Shown here: piece by piece, positions 44,206-55,329 of the stretch | Position numbering within the stretch: position 1 is the stretch's first letter | Layout of the letters: each line of letters starts with the position of its first letter | NCBI RefSeq assembly: GCF_000237925.1 | Contig: NC_031497.1 | Location: forward strand, 23,317,249-23,381,248 | Source: Schistosoma mansoni | Lineage: Eukaryota > Platyhelminthes > Trematoda > Strigeidida > Schistosomatidae | Length of the DNA stretch: 64,000 bases | Direction of reading: 5' to 3' | Notes under the pieces: model-generated | Told to the model about the DNA's origin: nothing | Database searches by the model: none | Seen by the model: only the letters and a program-made list of their open reading frames with translations | Made by a program: the position numbers and the translations under genes

Positions 44206-45774
44206 CTAGAATTTGTTTTGGAGCGTTTATCTTTTTGTATAAATCTGGTGTGGCAAATTGAATTGATTTTTCATGTTCTAAGTTAGATATAACTAACTGA
44301 CTGATCTATGTATTGGAATTGTCAAGTACTGCACTTTGATACTTAATATATTCACCTACTATTGTTGTTGTTCAAAATTAGTTTTCTTTAGAAAGTTTGT
44401 TAATCAATAGTTGCAATAATTCTGAATAAGTTAAGTTATTTTAAATCTCATTTTATTCAGTTATTTGAAGGGATAATAATTCATCTTGTTGTGAATTAAT
44501 AAAGTGAAATAAATCAATCCATGTGCTCAAATAACTACCTGAATCTGTCATCTAACACCCATGTACACTGTTTCATCATTATAACATCTGAATAAAGATT
44601 TTTATAATTTATGAAGATATATGACAAAGTCTAAGGAAGTTTTGTTTAAACATAGTCTGTTGACTAAAAACCAAAGCCAAACAATGTCATAAACCAAGGA
44701 GAAAAGATGTGTAAGATCTGGTAAGATTTTGTATTTACTTGATTTGTGATTATTGACATGAATAAAGTGTTAAGCATTATTAACTCTGATATGCAATGGT
44801 GGTTAGTATAACAGCAGATTGGAGGAGATTGAGGACAGTCGATTGAAAGTGTAACATCGGTGGATTGTGGGTTTGTGCCATGAGTCTAAAAACAAACTTT
44901 CTGGTTGAGAACCAAGGGAAAAACGTATTTGGCTTTTAAAAACAGTAAGTGCTATAATTTAAGCTGGTTTCAGTGAACTGTATAGGTCAATAGTATGAGA
45001 TCTAATAATTTGAGTCTACTTAGTATGATCATTATGAAGTATTTTTCATTTATCTTAGCACCCTATATACACACTGACATAGAAAATGCCCCATTATGTA
45101 TAAAACAAGTATTAACTATTTCATTCGATAAATTTTGACATCACTGGCAGATTGATTTCTGATTGTGATTTTAAACCTGATAACAAAAGTGGACACAATG
45201 TGGTTCCACAACCTGGATGCATAATTTTAACATACCTATTTGTTCACAAGTAAATAAAGTATTCTATAAGTTCCATTTATCATTCATTTTTTTCAAAGTG
45301 AACATCTCTCGAGCATAAAACCACCATTATATTTCATTTAAGAAACAGTTAAGCTTATAATGTAGAACTTAGAGGAAATGTCACAGTACTTTACTGTGTC
45401 ACGATCATCTACCGTATATAAAAGCAAAACCAGTATAAGTAAAAAGGTAGCCAAAATCTTGAGCGAAACAAACATTGAAAGTTAAGTTGCAACTGCGACT
45501 TGTTATAATCCCTACTATCACCTCAATTTCTTTTATAACCTTGAGAATCATCAGGAAAATTATGAAGCAAATCAATATTAAGTTACTTGAACTAAGTAGT
45601 TCGGATTAGTTACGACTAACTTCTAACACAATCTAGTGATAATTCATAAAATCATAAGTGAAGAAACTTTAAAAATTTGGAAATTCAGAAGAAAAACTGT
45701 ACGATGGAACAGCAGTCTGATAAGATGATCAACAGCAAGAGTAGTATAAATAATAATTATCGACATAGTATAAA
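44206..45774. other. 1.6-kb AT-rich stretch, nothing recognised
   Basis: The longest piece of the window without a recognised repeat, long ORF or RNA motif. Likely unique host DNA. Confidence 0.45.
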
Positions 45775-45985
45775 AGAGGCGGATAGTGGCTAACAGTGGA
45801 ATCCAAGACGCACATTTCGACCTATTTGGGACTCGTCAGCCGGATTTACTTCCATCTTACAGTTGATGTCCACTCTAGGACTCAAACTTAGTACAGTTTG
45901 CTTCAAACAAGACCGCACTATACACTAAGCTATTGAGTCTAGACTGCCACTCACTTGTACAATATGTATGAGTATTTAATTCAAT
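45775..45985 (-). repeat. Sm-alpha-like SINE, old copy
   Basis: Minus strand: worn tRNA-like head, then CTGACGA, GTCCCAAATAGGTC, GAAA and GTC. Core blocks survive but stem II has a mismatch. Head too mutated to support Pol III boxes. Confidence 0.65.
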
Positions 45986-46309
45986 TTAGAATGTCATGGA
46001 TTATCCCAATGTTGTGACAGTGTCATACATCTACAAATTTCAGTATTTCCTAATTTAAAGTTCTTCAGAAATAGCTTGAATCACAAAATGATCCCCAGTT
46101 TGAATGAATTCTATAACTAAGAATCGATTGTAATTAATTATCATTCATATTTTCTAAAAAGCTTATTATTGTCTGGAACTAAAAGGTGTCAGACTGCTAA
46201 ATAAAACTGAAACAGTCATGTGTTCAATGATATATGAAGGAATATACATACATATATACACCAAAATAACCGCAGAATTATATTGTTGAAAATAGATTGA
46301 CATGGCTCA

Positions 46310-46560
46310 GAATCGATCACAATGGCGTAGGTGTATACACTCTTTATCTTCCCTTAAATGTTGAGATTAAAATTGCTTCATAACTTTCTTCCTTCCTATA
46401 CTATATCCTTATATACAACCTTTCTCTTGTATATTATCATCACTAAATTAACTACTTCTATGAATCCGGTGTTGATCTTGTTGTGCTAACGAGATATGGC
46501 AACTTGGACCGATGCATATATGTGCCTGGTCCTACGTTGTAGCTGACTGACTGAGATTGA
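46310..46560 (+). mobile_element. Second LINE lineage, 3' end
   Basis: Reads MAQNRSQWRRCIHSL-like coding (compare QNRLQWRRCFHSL at 25100), then the same 3' UTR with ATATGGCAACTTGGACCGATG and a GACTGACTGA tail. Confidence 0.75.
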
Positions 46561-46906
46561 CAAAATATTATGCATTGAAACTGATTTGTACTTTTATATA
46601 TTAGATATTTTCATAAAGTATCAGGAACATAGTAACTAACTTGGGTTTTTTTTCCGCTATCGTCTATCTCTTAAGTAAAATGGAAAAATAAAAGTCACGT
46701 TTATGGTTCGTTCATTAAAGTAAACAATGTAAACAATGACTACAGATAAATGTCGAATGACAACAGTAAACGAAAACAGAATATTTTTTGTCTGTTAAAT
46801 CAACCGATACATTCTATTATCTGTTTTTCTTATTTGTTTATTTTCATTTTACGAAGGGTATTTTTATGACTGATATAAAATTTATGTAAAGCTAATCAAC
46901 TTTTAT

Positions 46907-47163
46907 AAGCACAGATGGATGGTGGCAACCATCGGAAGAGGTGTATTGTGGCTAACAATGAAATCCAAGACGCGCATTTCGTCCTATTTGGGACTTGTCA
47001 GCTGAGTGTATCTGCATCTCATCCATCTTTGCTTATAATGCTTGTGACTTAAGGGCGATATCGAGGCAATCTGCACAGGATGTAAATATGCCAATAACAG
47101 ACTGATCAATTGTAGTCCTAAACATCGAATGAGAAGATTCAAACAAACGATACCGAATGAGCT
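46907..47163. repeat. Sm-alpha-like composite, single insertion
   Basis: 46907-47018 minus strand: ribozyme region (CTGACAA, GAAA, GTC; one core change). 47019-47163 plus strand: CATCCATCTTTGC to the tail end. Flanked by a 14-bp target duplication with one mismatch (TAATCAACTTTTAT 46893-46906; 47164-47177). Confidence 0.87.
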
Positions 47164-47177
47164 TAATCAACGTTTAT

Positions 47178-47530
47178 TTCATCAAATTAGTAGTACAATG
47201 AACAAGATTATTGTTCGAAAATTTCCATTTAATTCCCTTTAGAAGAATATATTACAAGAGATGTTAACAACCGATCGATCAAGTAGACTGATCAATCGTT
47301 TTACATACAGATCAAAACCTACTCTGTCCAATCAACAAGCGAACTGTGACCATCAAAAAATTATTTTACACATTAAGGCTAAATCGATTATATTCTTTGC
47401 AAAATATCAGCAATAAACTTGTACCATCTATGTTTTCTAAAATTTCTAAGCCATTTTTAATGTTCAATATCACTGCCTAGCTGTTTCACCTGTTATTTAA
47501 ATAAACGAAATATAGCCATGGAGTAATAAA
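47178..47530. other. AT-rich spacer, nothing recognised
   Basis: No supported feature. Confidence 0.4.
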
Positions 47531-47745
47531 ATAAGAAAGATTGGTTCAGCGAAGAGTTCTCTTTTGTCGATGAGTTCATTTTTAAAGCTGTTCAATCAGA
47601 AATATATATATTTGAGATAGTGGATAAGATTTTTAACCCAGGTGACTGACTTATACCTGAAGTTTATGCTGATGATAACGCTCAGAAGAACAACGATAGC
47701 TCTACGATTAAACCACTCAGATCAGAGACAAAACTCCACCAAAAT
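47531..47745 (+). mobile_element. PLE-like scrap
   Basis: 47537-47607 (GATTGGTTCAGCGAAGAG onwards) is homologous, in opposite orientation, to 48240-48325 in the PLE-like ORF. 47700-47745 shares CTCAGATCAGAGACAAAACT-type sequence with 20296-20356. Confidence 0.45.
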
Positions 47746-48081
47746 ATATATTTATTTTTCAGGATGGCGAAAATTACAATATTAACTCTAATAGTGACAA
47801 TAAAATACCGTTAAACATGGTAACAATGAGGTAGGATAAACAAAGGTATTAAAACGTTATATTTTTATCGGAAAGACTAATAACAGTCTTATTGTTCAGG
47901 GTTTGAACATTCATCATGAAGATAGATAGGGAAATCATATTTGTGAAAAAGTGGCTAATTATGATGAGATAAAATGTTGAAACCATTTGGTGAAGGGTCA
48001 ATGGAGAGGGTAGAAAAAGGAAGCAGATGGCTGTCATGGAAAAGAAGTATGGAAATGAAATAAAATTATGAGTCATTAAGA

Positions 48082-48370
48082 CTATAGCAGAAGAGGTTCT
48101 ACCAATTTCTTTTGGACATATAATTCTAGTTTTCTCAGATGTATGACTATTGCTTCAGCAATGTTAAGAAGATGCAATATAACTGCCTTTGGTAGCATCT
48201 TACCTTCTAGATGACTGTAAGCACAGGGTCCGTTTTGATTAAGCGACCTGTGAAATTTTTGCGATTGTAAAGCTTTGAAAATTGATTTTCCAAAAAAACG
48301 GACTCTTCGCTGAACCAATCTTTCACCCCTTATTGTCTCATCGGTTATTTTCCTGAAATCGTTCATACAG
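48082..48370 (-). mobile_element. Penelope-like element, C-terminal fragment
   Basis: 94-codon minus ORF with RLVQRRVRFFGKSIFKAL then LLNIAEAIVIHLRKLELYVQ and EPLLL, which align with FAEAIAIKKLKPDLCTQ and LLLPW of 41697-42022. GIY-YIG core itself not seen. Confidence 0.6.
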
Positions 48371-48854
48371 TGGACTTCTCCATTTGCAATTTTTCATAAG
48401 TTATTTCGACAAAGAATCGGCAACCCAAAACTCTTAGATATCAAACAAATTCGTTTTTCCATCTACACAAGATTTGGACGATGTTTATAGGATTGTATCA
48501 TATTTATATTCTTTATAACATTCACAGGTACCCCTGACATAGTTGAAAAACCCGGTTACTTTTGTTAGTTATTTTCATAAACAACCATGAACATCCCATG
48601 AAACCTTGAAACCTGCCAAACTTCATTAAAAATTCGATAATGAGTCATTGTTCCCTAAGTTCATCAAGTGCCATCGATAAAAGAGAAAAACATCACTTCA
48701 AGATCATGTTTGATTAATTTTTAATAGTGTTTAAGACTTGATCAACCTACAAAAGTGGCACGCTGTTTCCAAGTTTCAAATTCAGATCACAATTTGTAAC
48801 TTCTGGTAAAATCGAATAGAGACATCAGTAAAACAACTCAGTTATTCACTAGTA
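48371..48854. other. AT-rich spacer, nothing recognised
   Basis: May include further decayed PLE sequence upstream of the minus ORF; no motif found. Confidence 0.35.
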
Positions 48855-48866
48855 ACTATACGATTT

Positions 48867-49152
48867 ATATTCAATTAGTATTGTTTGTTTGAATCTTCCC
48901 ATTGATGTTTAGGACTATAACTGGTCAGTTTCTAATTGGCATATGTACATACTGTGTGTATTGCGTCGATATAGTCTTAATTCACAAGCATTGTAAGCAA
49001 CGATTGATAGTGGCTAGCAGTGGAATCCAGGACTCGTCAGCAGGATGTACCTGCATCTCAGAGTTGATGTTCACTCTGAGACTCGAAACTAGTACGTTTC
49101 GCTCCAAATGCGCGTCCTGGATTCCACTGCTAGCCACTATCCATCTTTGCTT
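48867..49152 (-). repeat. Sm-alpha-like composite, single insertion
   Basis: Minus orientation: 48867-49108 runs from the tRNA-like head to the tail with the ribozyme interior lost (CTGACGAGTCCTGGATTCC). 49109-49152 is GCGTCCTGGATTCCACTGC to CTTTGCTTA in the opposite orientation, i.e. a second unit starting near its ribozyme cleavage site. Perfect 12-bp target duplication ACTATACGATTT (48855-48866, 49153-49164). Confidence 0.9.
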
Positions 49153-49334
49153 ACTATACGATTTGTTTTTTTTTATGAATTGTAGAGATTCTTCTTTTAC
49201 ACTTATTTCTAGAAACTGTCATTTTTATGGATAAACCTTCATACGGGCGGCCTGCTTAAACATCTGGGCTACCTGTTCCTGTCATCTATATATTTCAACA
49301 AGTTATCTAATATTGTTTGTTTTAATACATCGTT

Positions 49335-49607
49335 ATGGCTATTAAGCACACAACCTATTCTGGTGCGTTTCGGAAGACTGTACAACCTTTCGCTGTAAAG
49401 GTTACAAAAGGCCTAATCAGAGATGTCGTGTTTGCTGGGAACATGCAGCAAAAAGAATATACATTATTCATATGTCGATTGACTGAACTGCTGACATCCA
49501 ACTGGCGATCACTGAACGTTTATCATCAGGAGCAACGAAGAAATAAGAAACGTAAACATGTTGAAATACTTTATGCTGAGAATTCGATTTTGTACCAAAT
49601 AATATAA
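49335..49607 (+). CDS. Unidentified 90-codon ORF with polyA signal
   Basis: MAIKHTTYSGAFRKTVQPFA start, then a mixed hydrophilic sequence with a basic QEQRRNKKRKH patch near residues 65-75. I do not recognise the family. The composition is less AT-biased than random ORFs here, and TTGAATAAAGC follows the stop by about ten bases, then (AAT)n. No intron or upstream exon is evident. It could be a small host gene, a last exon or a processed copy. Confidence 0.35.
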   Translation: MAIKHTTYSGAFRKTVQPFAVKVTKGLIRDVVFAGNMQQKEYTLFICRLTELLTSNWRSLNVYHQEQRRNKKRKHVEILYAENSILYQII

Positions 49608-49976
49608 TATTGAATAAAGCTAATAATAATAATAATAATTACCATTAATAACTTTAGCGTGAAGTCTCAGATGAGAATTTCTTATTTAGTTCATCGTAAC
49701 TAATTATACATTTTGTATATAGTACATACGTATTTCGTGAAATACTTAGTTTATGTGTAAGTGTCTGTGTGTGTTTCTATATATAGAGACACCATTTACT
49801 GACAGTGATTGGAAAAGATATGGGTATGAATGATGCGAAATTCATGAAAGTGTAGTACCATATATTTATAAAAGTTTGTTTATTTGTACTGTAAATGATA
49901 TTTTTAAACAATAGAATAAGATGTATACGGATCACAGTAATACAAATGAACTTTTAGGCTTCAGTATAATTCCAGC

Positions 49977-50581
49977 CCGCGAAGCATCATTGATAAACAA
50001 GGAGGATCGGATGCAGATGTAAAGGCGAGGATTGGCAAAGCAAGGACCGCATTTCTACAATTGAAGAACATACGGAACTCAAACACAACTGTCAACTAAC
50101 TTTAAAGTTTGAATCTTCAATACGAACGTCAAGACAGTCTGTTCTACTGTACGGAGCCGAAACTTGGAGAACTACTGCATCCATCCTCAAGAAGGTACAC
50201 GTATTTATAAACAGTTGTTTACGCAAAATATTCAACATTCACTTGCCGGATACTATCAGAAACAGCGTTTAATGTGAGAGGACAAACCAGCTTCCAGCTG
50301 AAGAGAAAATTAGGAAAAAACATTGGAAGTGGATAGGACATACATTAAGGAAATCACCGAACTGCATCACGAGGCAAGCCCTAACTTGGAATCCGGAAGG
50401 GAAGTGGAACAGAGGAAGGTCAACGAACACATTACGCCGGGAAATAGAAGCAGATATCAAAAGGATGAATGTTAACTGGAAAGAACTGGTAAGGTTTGCC
50501 CAGGACAGGGTTGGATGGAGAATGCTAGTGGGCGGCCTATGCTCCTCCACGAGGGGTAACATGCGTAAGTAGTAAGTAGTT
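49977..50581 (+). mobile_element. RTE-clade LINE, 0.6-kb copy
   Basis: Plus strand: [75 protein letters not shown], then a GTAAGTAGTAAGTAG tail. Flanked by a perfect 10-bp target duplication TAATTCCAGC (49967-49976, 50582-50591). Frame broken at least twice. Belongs to the same subfamily as 5132-5890 (GAGGGGTAAC end). Confidence 0.9.
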
Positions 50582-50664
50582 TAATTCCAGCTTGAATCAT
50601 TAGGATATATTATCTGATCATTCTATCTAAGTTATCATAATAATCCTTATTTACAATATTCAGT

Positions 50665-51135
50665 CTTGAAATGCTCTCACATGGTCACTCGTATATAACC
50701 TCTGCCAAAGAAGGCCCACTCACTCTCTTCTCGTGGCATTACTGTTGTTTACGAAATTGAGAGGACGGAAAGTGAATGTACGGCGATTTAACCTGGTTCC
50801 TGGACGCGACGAATCCATCTAGGGGAGTTGGAAAACCCTGATTACAAACCAATAGTGCACATAGGCTCCAGTATCCTGAGGGAACACATGGCGTATGAAT
50901 CAATCGCTGGTCACCGGCTAACATGAGACTGCATCTCCTCACGTTGCTCCACTTCCTTATGGATCAGACCTTTAGATCAAAGGCTCCGAGTGTGCCCCCC
51001 CTAAGAGGTCCACCTGCTTCGGTTTGGGCACCCGGGCAGTATCCCACCCCTCACACAAATCGAATGAGATTTGTGTGGCGCATATATATCTGGTGCCCCT
51101 TTGTACCAATATTTATGTGTTTAAATACATAAAAT
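50665..51135 (+). mobile_element. 520-bp retroposon (family J), 5'-truncated copy 3
   Basis: Starts at AAATGCTCTCACATGG, about 50 bp inside the full element, and ends ATTTATGTGTTTAAATAC. No clear target duplication. Confidence 0.75.
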
Positions 51136-51654
51136 CAGTAAACTATTTTTTTCCTATGAAAACAATATGATTGTTATCTATGTAAAATATGGTAGAACAC
51201 AAGAAACGATAGTTAAGAATCTTATATTACATGTGACTATAATTTCCTATTCTATATTGTTTACTGTTAACTTTATATTTAATTTCACCTTAACAATCTT
51301 AAATAGATAGAATTGTTTTTAAGTTCGATATACTTATAGTATAATGTTGAGTTGGACTGAATTTTCAACTTGTTAAGCTTGTGAATTTTAGTTCACCTAG
51401 TAACTGAATTAACTGATCTAGTTTCTATGATATTCAAGAATTTTTTGGAGACAAAAAAAATTAGTCTACATTTTAAACTTAGGTAAACCAATGATTAATT
51501 TTATAAACATTGTTTAGCGTAAGTATTACGTAAACTTTTGTTATTTAGTTGATTAAAAATTTCATGATTTTTATTCCATTGAAATACATAATTAAGGACG
51601 GTTACTCCGAATAGTTGTAGTAGAAGAATGTCATGAAACTAAAACAAAGCTACT
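51136..51654. other. AT-rich spacer, nothing recognised
   Basis: No supported feature. Confidence 0.45.
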
Positions 51655-51972
51655 GTAAGCAAAGATGGATAGTAGCTAGCAGTGGAATCCAGGGGGCATG
51701 TTTCGTCCTATTTGGGACTCGTCAGTTGGATGTGCCTGAGTCTCAGAGTTGATGTTCACTGTGGGACTCGAAGCGAAAGGTATTGTGTTCGATTCCCACA
51801 GTGAACATCAACTGTGAGATGCAGGTACATCCAGCTGACGAGTCCCAAATAGGACGGCACGCGCGTTCTGGATTCCACAGCTAGCCACTATCTATCTGTG
51901 TTTACAATGCTTGTGTATTAAGGCTATGTTGAGGTAATACGCACAATATGCACATATGTCAATTAGAGACTG
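51655..51972. repeat. Sm-alpha-like inverted pair with two facing ribozymes
   Basis: 51655-51775 minus strand and 51776-51972 plus strand, meeting inside the tRNA-like head. Minus ribozyme: CTGACGA, GTCC/GGAC, GAAA, altered site region. Plus ribozyme: CTGACGA and stem II kept, GGCA in place of GAAA. The pair is a long near-palindrome. It joins the RTE piece at 51973 without a visible boundary signal. Confidence 0.8.
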
Positions 51973-52835
51973 ACGTAGTAGTTCTCCACGTCTCCGCCCC
52001 ATACAGTAGAACTGTCTTAACATTTGTATTGAAAATTCCGGTCTCGGTTTTGGTTGGCAATTGTTTTGAGTTCCAGATGTTCTTCAATTGTAGATATGCT
52101 GCTCTTGCTTTGCCGATCCACGTCTTCACATCTGCATCAGATATTGTCAATTTGGTTCTGTGTACTGTGGTCCAGTGAAGTCCATGTGGTTTTGTGAATG
52201 CGTTTGTGTGGGAATATAGTGCCGCCTATGACCAGTTTATTGAAGGCACATAGGTTTGCAAATCTCTCACCATTTTCTTTCCTTTCTCCCAGTCCATGTC
52301 GTCCCATGACGTTTTCGTATCCAGTGTTGTCCATTCCAACCTTGGCATTTAAATCTCACATCAGAATGGTCAAGTCATTTGTTGAGCATTTCTCAACGAA
52401 TGATTGCAGTCCATCGTAGAGTTGATCGTTAAAGTCTTCATTGTAATCGTTGATAGGCGCATAGCATTGGATGATGTTCATTGTAATCCCCTCTTTCTTT
52501 GTTTTGAAGGAGGCTTGGATGATCCTAGGTCCATGAGATTCCCATCCTATAAGTGCTTTTTTGGACAGCATAAGTGCAACGCCCTGTGTAAGTGGGTCAT
52601 TTCCTTCTTCATGGCCAGAGTACAACAGCAGCTCTCCTGAAGCTAGTCGTTGTTGTCCAACCAGCGTCCAATGTGTTTCACTGAACCCAAGCACCTCCAG
52701 ATTGTGCCTTTTCATTTCTGCAGCAATGTGGATGACTCTCCCGGTTTCCCACATTATACGAACATTCCATGTACCTAAATTATTGGCTGCTCTGGTTTTC
52801 AGAAGGGACATCAGCCTTGTTATCAACAAGTTCAC
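51973..52835 (-). mobile_element. RTE LINE with endonuclease domain joined to post-RT tail
   Basis: Minus strand, 52835 down to 52140: apurinic-type endonuclease with LGTWNVRIMWETGR (motif I Asn), LGFSETHW (catalytic Glu), IQCYAPIND, DLNAKVG, then TWTSLDHSTQNQIDNI. At 52137 it passes directly into SDADVKTWIGKARAAYLQL and YGAETWRTT. The whole RT domain, normally between them, is missing. One in-frame stop lies before DLNAKVG. Plus-strand ORFs 52404-52640 and 52561-52908 are shadows. Confidence 0.88.
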
Positions 52836-52992
52836 TGAGTCATGTTGTCCATTAAGCGGTTCAACGGATATGATATTTATGAACAGATTAGTCTCGATTA
52901 GTGGATAGAGACCAATCTATCCATCTATTCATAAATATCATATCCGTTGAACCACTTAGTAGACAACATGACTCAGTGATCTTGTTGATAAC
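52819..52992. repeat. 66-bp-arm inverted repeat at the 5' end of the RTE copy
   Basis: Arms 52819-52884 and 52928-52992, about 94% complementary, with a 43-bp spacer. The inner part of the left arm runs into the RTE endonuclease region (GTTATCAACAAG precedes GGCTGATGTCCC), so the structure is the element's 5' part plus its inverted copy. Confidence 0.9.
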
Positions 52993-53457
52993 CCACTGTT
53001 AATTAAAATGTTGTACACTGAGTTCAAATCAATACTGAAATACAAATTCATGGAGCTGATAACTTCTAAAAAGGAATTCATTGATAACCACCATTCAGAA
53101 TTTAAATGTTTTTCTTTCAGCAGATATTCTTACATTGAGTCATCTCATCTGAGAAATTGATCCAAACGAAAAGTTATTAGAATGCACCGAGAGTGGGTCA
53201 CATACAAACAAAATGATGGATTTCATAGTTGGTAAATTGTTATAGTTTATCAAAGTTCTGATAGCCTATCAGTTATTGACATTTATTTATTTGTTTATAT
53301 TTGATAAGAAATAATGAACATTATTGAATTATGGTAATTAATATTTTATGAGACTGTTAGAACTGAAATGACAATACAGATGTCACTACTCGATCAAGAG
53401 TGATTATTTGGATGAGTAAGTGTTCTAATATATTTCGCCATAATTTCACTCATTTCA
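52993..53457. other. AT-rich spacer, nothing recognised
   Basis: No supported feature. Confidence 0.45.
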
Positions 53458-53470
53458 AAAGCTTATGTTA

Positions 53471-53987
53471 TTTATTTATTTTAACACATAAATATTGGTA
53501 CAAAGAGGCACCAGATATATATGCGCCACACAAATCTCGTGTGGTTTGTGTGAGGGATGGGATACTGCCCGGGTTTCCAAAACGAAACAGGTGGTTTTCT
53601 TAGGGAGCCACACCCAGAGCCTTTGATCTAAACATCTGATCCACAAGGCAGTGGAGCATCGTGAGTAGATGCAGTCCTATGGTAGTCGGTGACCAACGAT
53701 TGGTTCATACGCCATTTGTTCTCTTCAGGATACTGGAGCCATGTGCATCATTGGTTTGTAATCAGGGTTTTCCAACTCCCCTAGGTGGACTTTCCGTGTC
53801 CACAAAACCGGTTAAAGCGCGTACATTCGCTTTTCGTCCTCTCAATTTCGTAAACAACAGTAATGCCACGAGAACGCAGTAAGTAGGACTTCCCTGGCAG
53901 TGGTTGTGGGCACGTAGCCATGTGAGAGCATTTCGAGAAGGAGAGCTAACTCTACTCACTCTGGGCCATACCAGGGCATTTGAGGGC
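53471..53987 (-). mobile_element. 520-bp retroposon (family J), copy 4
   Basis: Minus strand GCCCTCAAATGCCCTGG to TTTATGTGTTAAAATAAATA. Perfect 13-bp target duplication AAAGCTTATGTTA (53458-53470, 53988-54000) fixes a length of 517 bp. A sense ORF (MPSNALVWPRVSRVSSPSRN start) spans the 5' half. Confidence 0.85.
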
Positions 53988-54000
53988 AAAGCTTATGTTA

Positions 54001-54331
54001 AATAATCAACTACGTGTGCAAGTTTTAATTGTTAAAATAAACTTATTTCAAACTAATATCTATTCGAAACTTATAAATATGTTACTACTGACTCATACTT
54101 CAATTAATCACTATCAAGACACTTCGTCTCATACCCTTGATACGCTGTCAACGGAACTGAGTTGATTATATATACTACCATCTAGCAGACTCAGGAATTG
54201 TTCAGTATTTTGTGACAGACGTTGAGGTTACATCATCAAAACTGAGTGACTATTATTAAATATATTACTGTAGACTATGCAACTAATTATTCTGACGAAT
54301 GCTATTATTATTATTATTACAAATTTATATT
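54001..54331. other. AT-rich spacer with short (ATT)n
   Basis: ATT run at about 54303-54320. Confidence 0.5.
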
Positions 54332-54650
54332 TTTTGGTTAGCGTTTTTTTAGCGAGTTAGTTTTCTGCGAGATAGGGTTGCTAACCCCATGCCCAACCCT
54401 CCTCCTTTATCCGGGTTTAGGACCGGCAGTAGCTCCCGGACGGGCAAGCCTTCACATTGAATCCTGAAGGTCAAAGGAAAAGAGGAAGACCAAAGAACAC
54501 ATTACGCCGAGAAATGGAGACAGACATGAGAAGAATGAACAAAAGTGGATAGAACTAGAAAGGAAGGCCCAGGACAGAGTTTGTTGGAGAATGCTGGTCG
54601 GCTGCCTGTGCTCCATTGGGAGTAAGAGACGTAAGTAAATAAGTAAGTAT
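54332..54650. mobile_element. RTE LINE, 5' module inverted before the sense 3' end
   Basis: 54332-54445 is the ~125-bp module on the minus strand. 54447-54650 is the RTE 3' end on the plus strand ([23 protein letters not shown], RVCWRMLVGCLCSIGS, GTAAGTAAATAAGTAAG). An inverted 5' segment directly before a sense 3' segment is what twin priming on one LINE RNA leaves. Confidence 0.75.
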
Positions 54651-54654
54651 AAAC

Positions 54655-55329
54655 TTAATATTAATTATCTTGTAGTATACTTGATGCTAGGATGTTGACA
54701 CTGTTAGAATTATATTCGTAATTTACCATGCACCATTAGCCAACGTTGGAGTTCATTCAGTCTCTTGAATTACTGTAAACCTGATTCAACAACAGTTATT
54801 GTCTATCTAATGTGATAGACACGATGATTGACATTATACACAACAATCGGAATTTCCAAATAAGCTTCGAAAGTATAGTATTTACAACTGAATACTCCCA
54901 ATTTAAAAAAAAATTAAAGTCGAAACATTGATAGTTGGTGTGTAAGTTTATCTTCAACTGTACTGTCTTCCAAAATATTATTGAGCATGAGACAACGTCA
55001 AAGATGAACATTTATTTATTCAGTATCCCTTATTTAAAAGTTGGTACTTATTGTTTAGTCTTTCATTTTTCTGTACATAAAAAACTTCGTTGAAACTAGT
55101 TCATCGCATATTCTTATCGGAATTCTTTCGTTGATTGGATTTTCTTCTTTATTAATGAAACAAACGATATTTGTCGTTATCTATTTAATGTGTTCTGAAG
55201 ATAAAAAGTAACATCGCATCAATTTTACCAATTTTTATAACTGGTTACGGCTTATGTAACCAGTCATTTTCTGGTATTGTGTATTGGTGCAATATTTTAG
55301 CTTGTTTTCTTTTAACAGTTGAATTCATT
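54655..55329. other. AT-rich spacer, nothing recognised
   Basis: No supported feature. Confidence 0.45.

Noticed and set aside
52404-52908. Plus-strand ORFs of 78 and 115 codons
   Set aside because: Antisense shadows of the RTE endonuclease domain on the minus strand.
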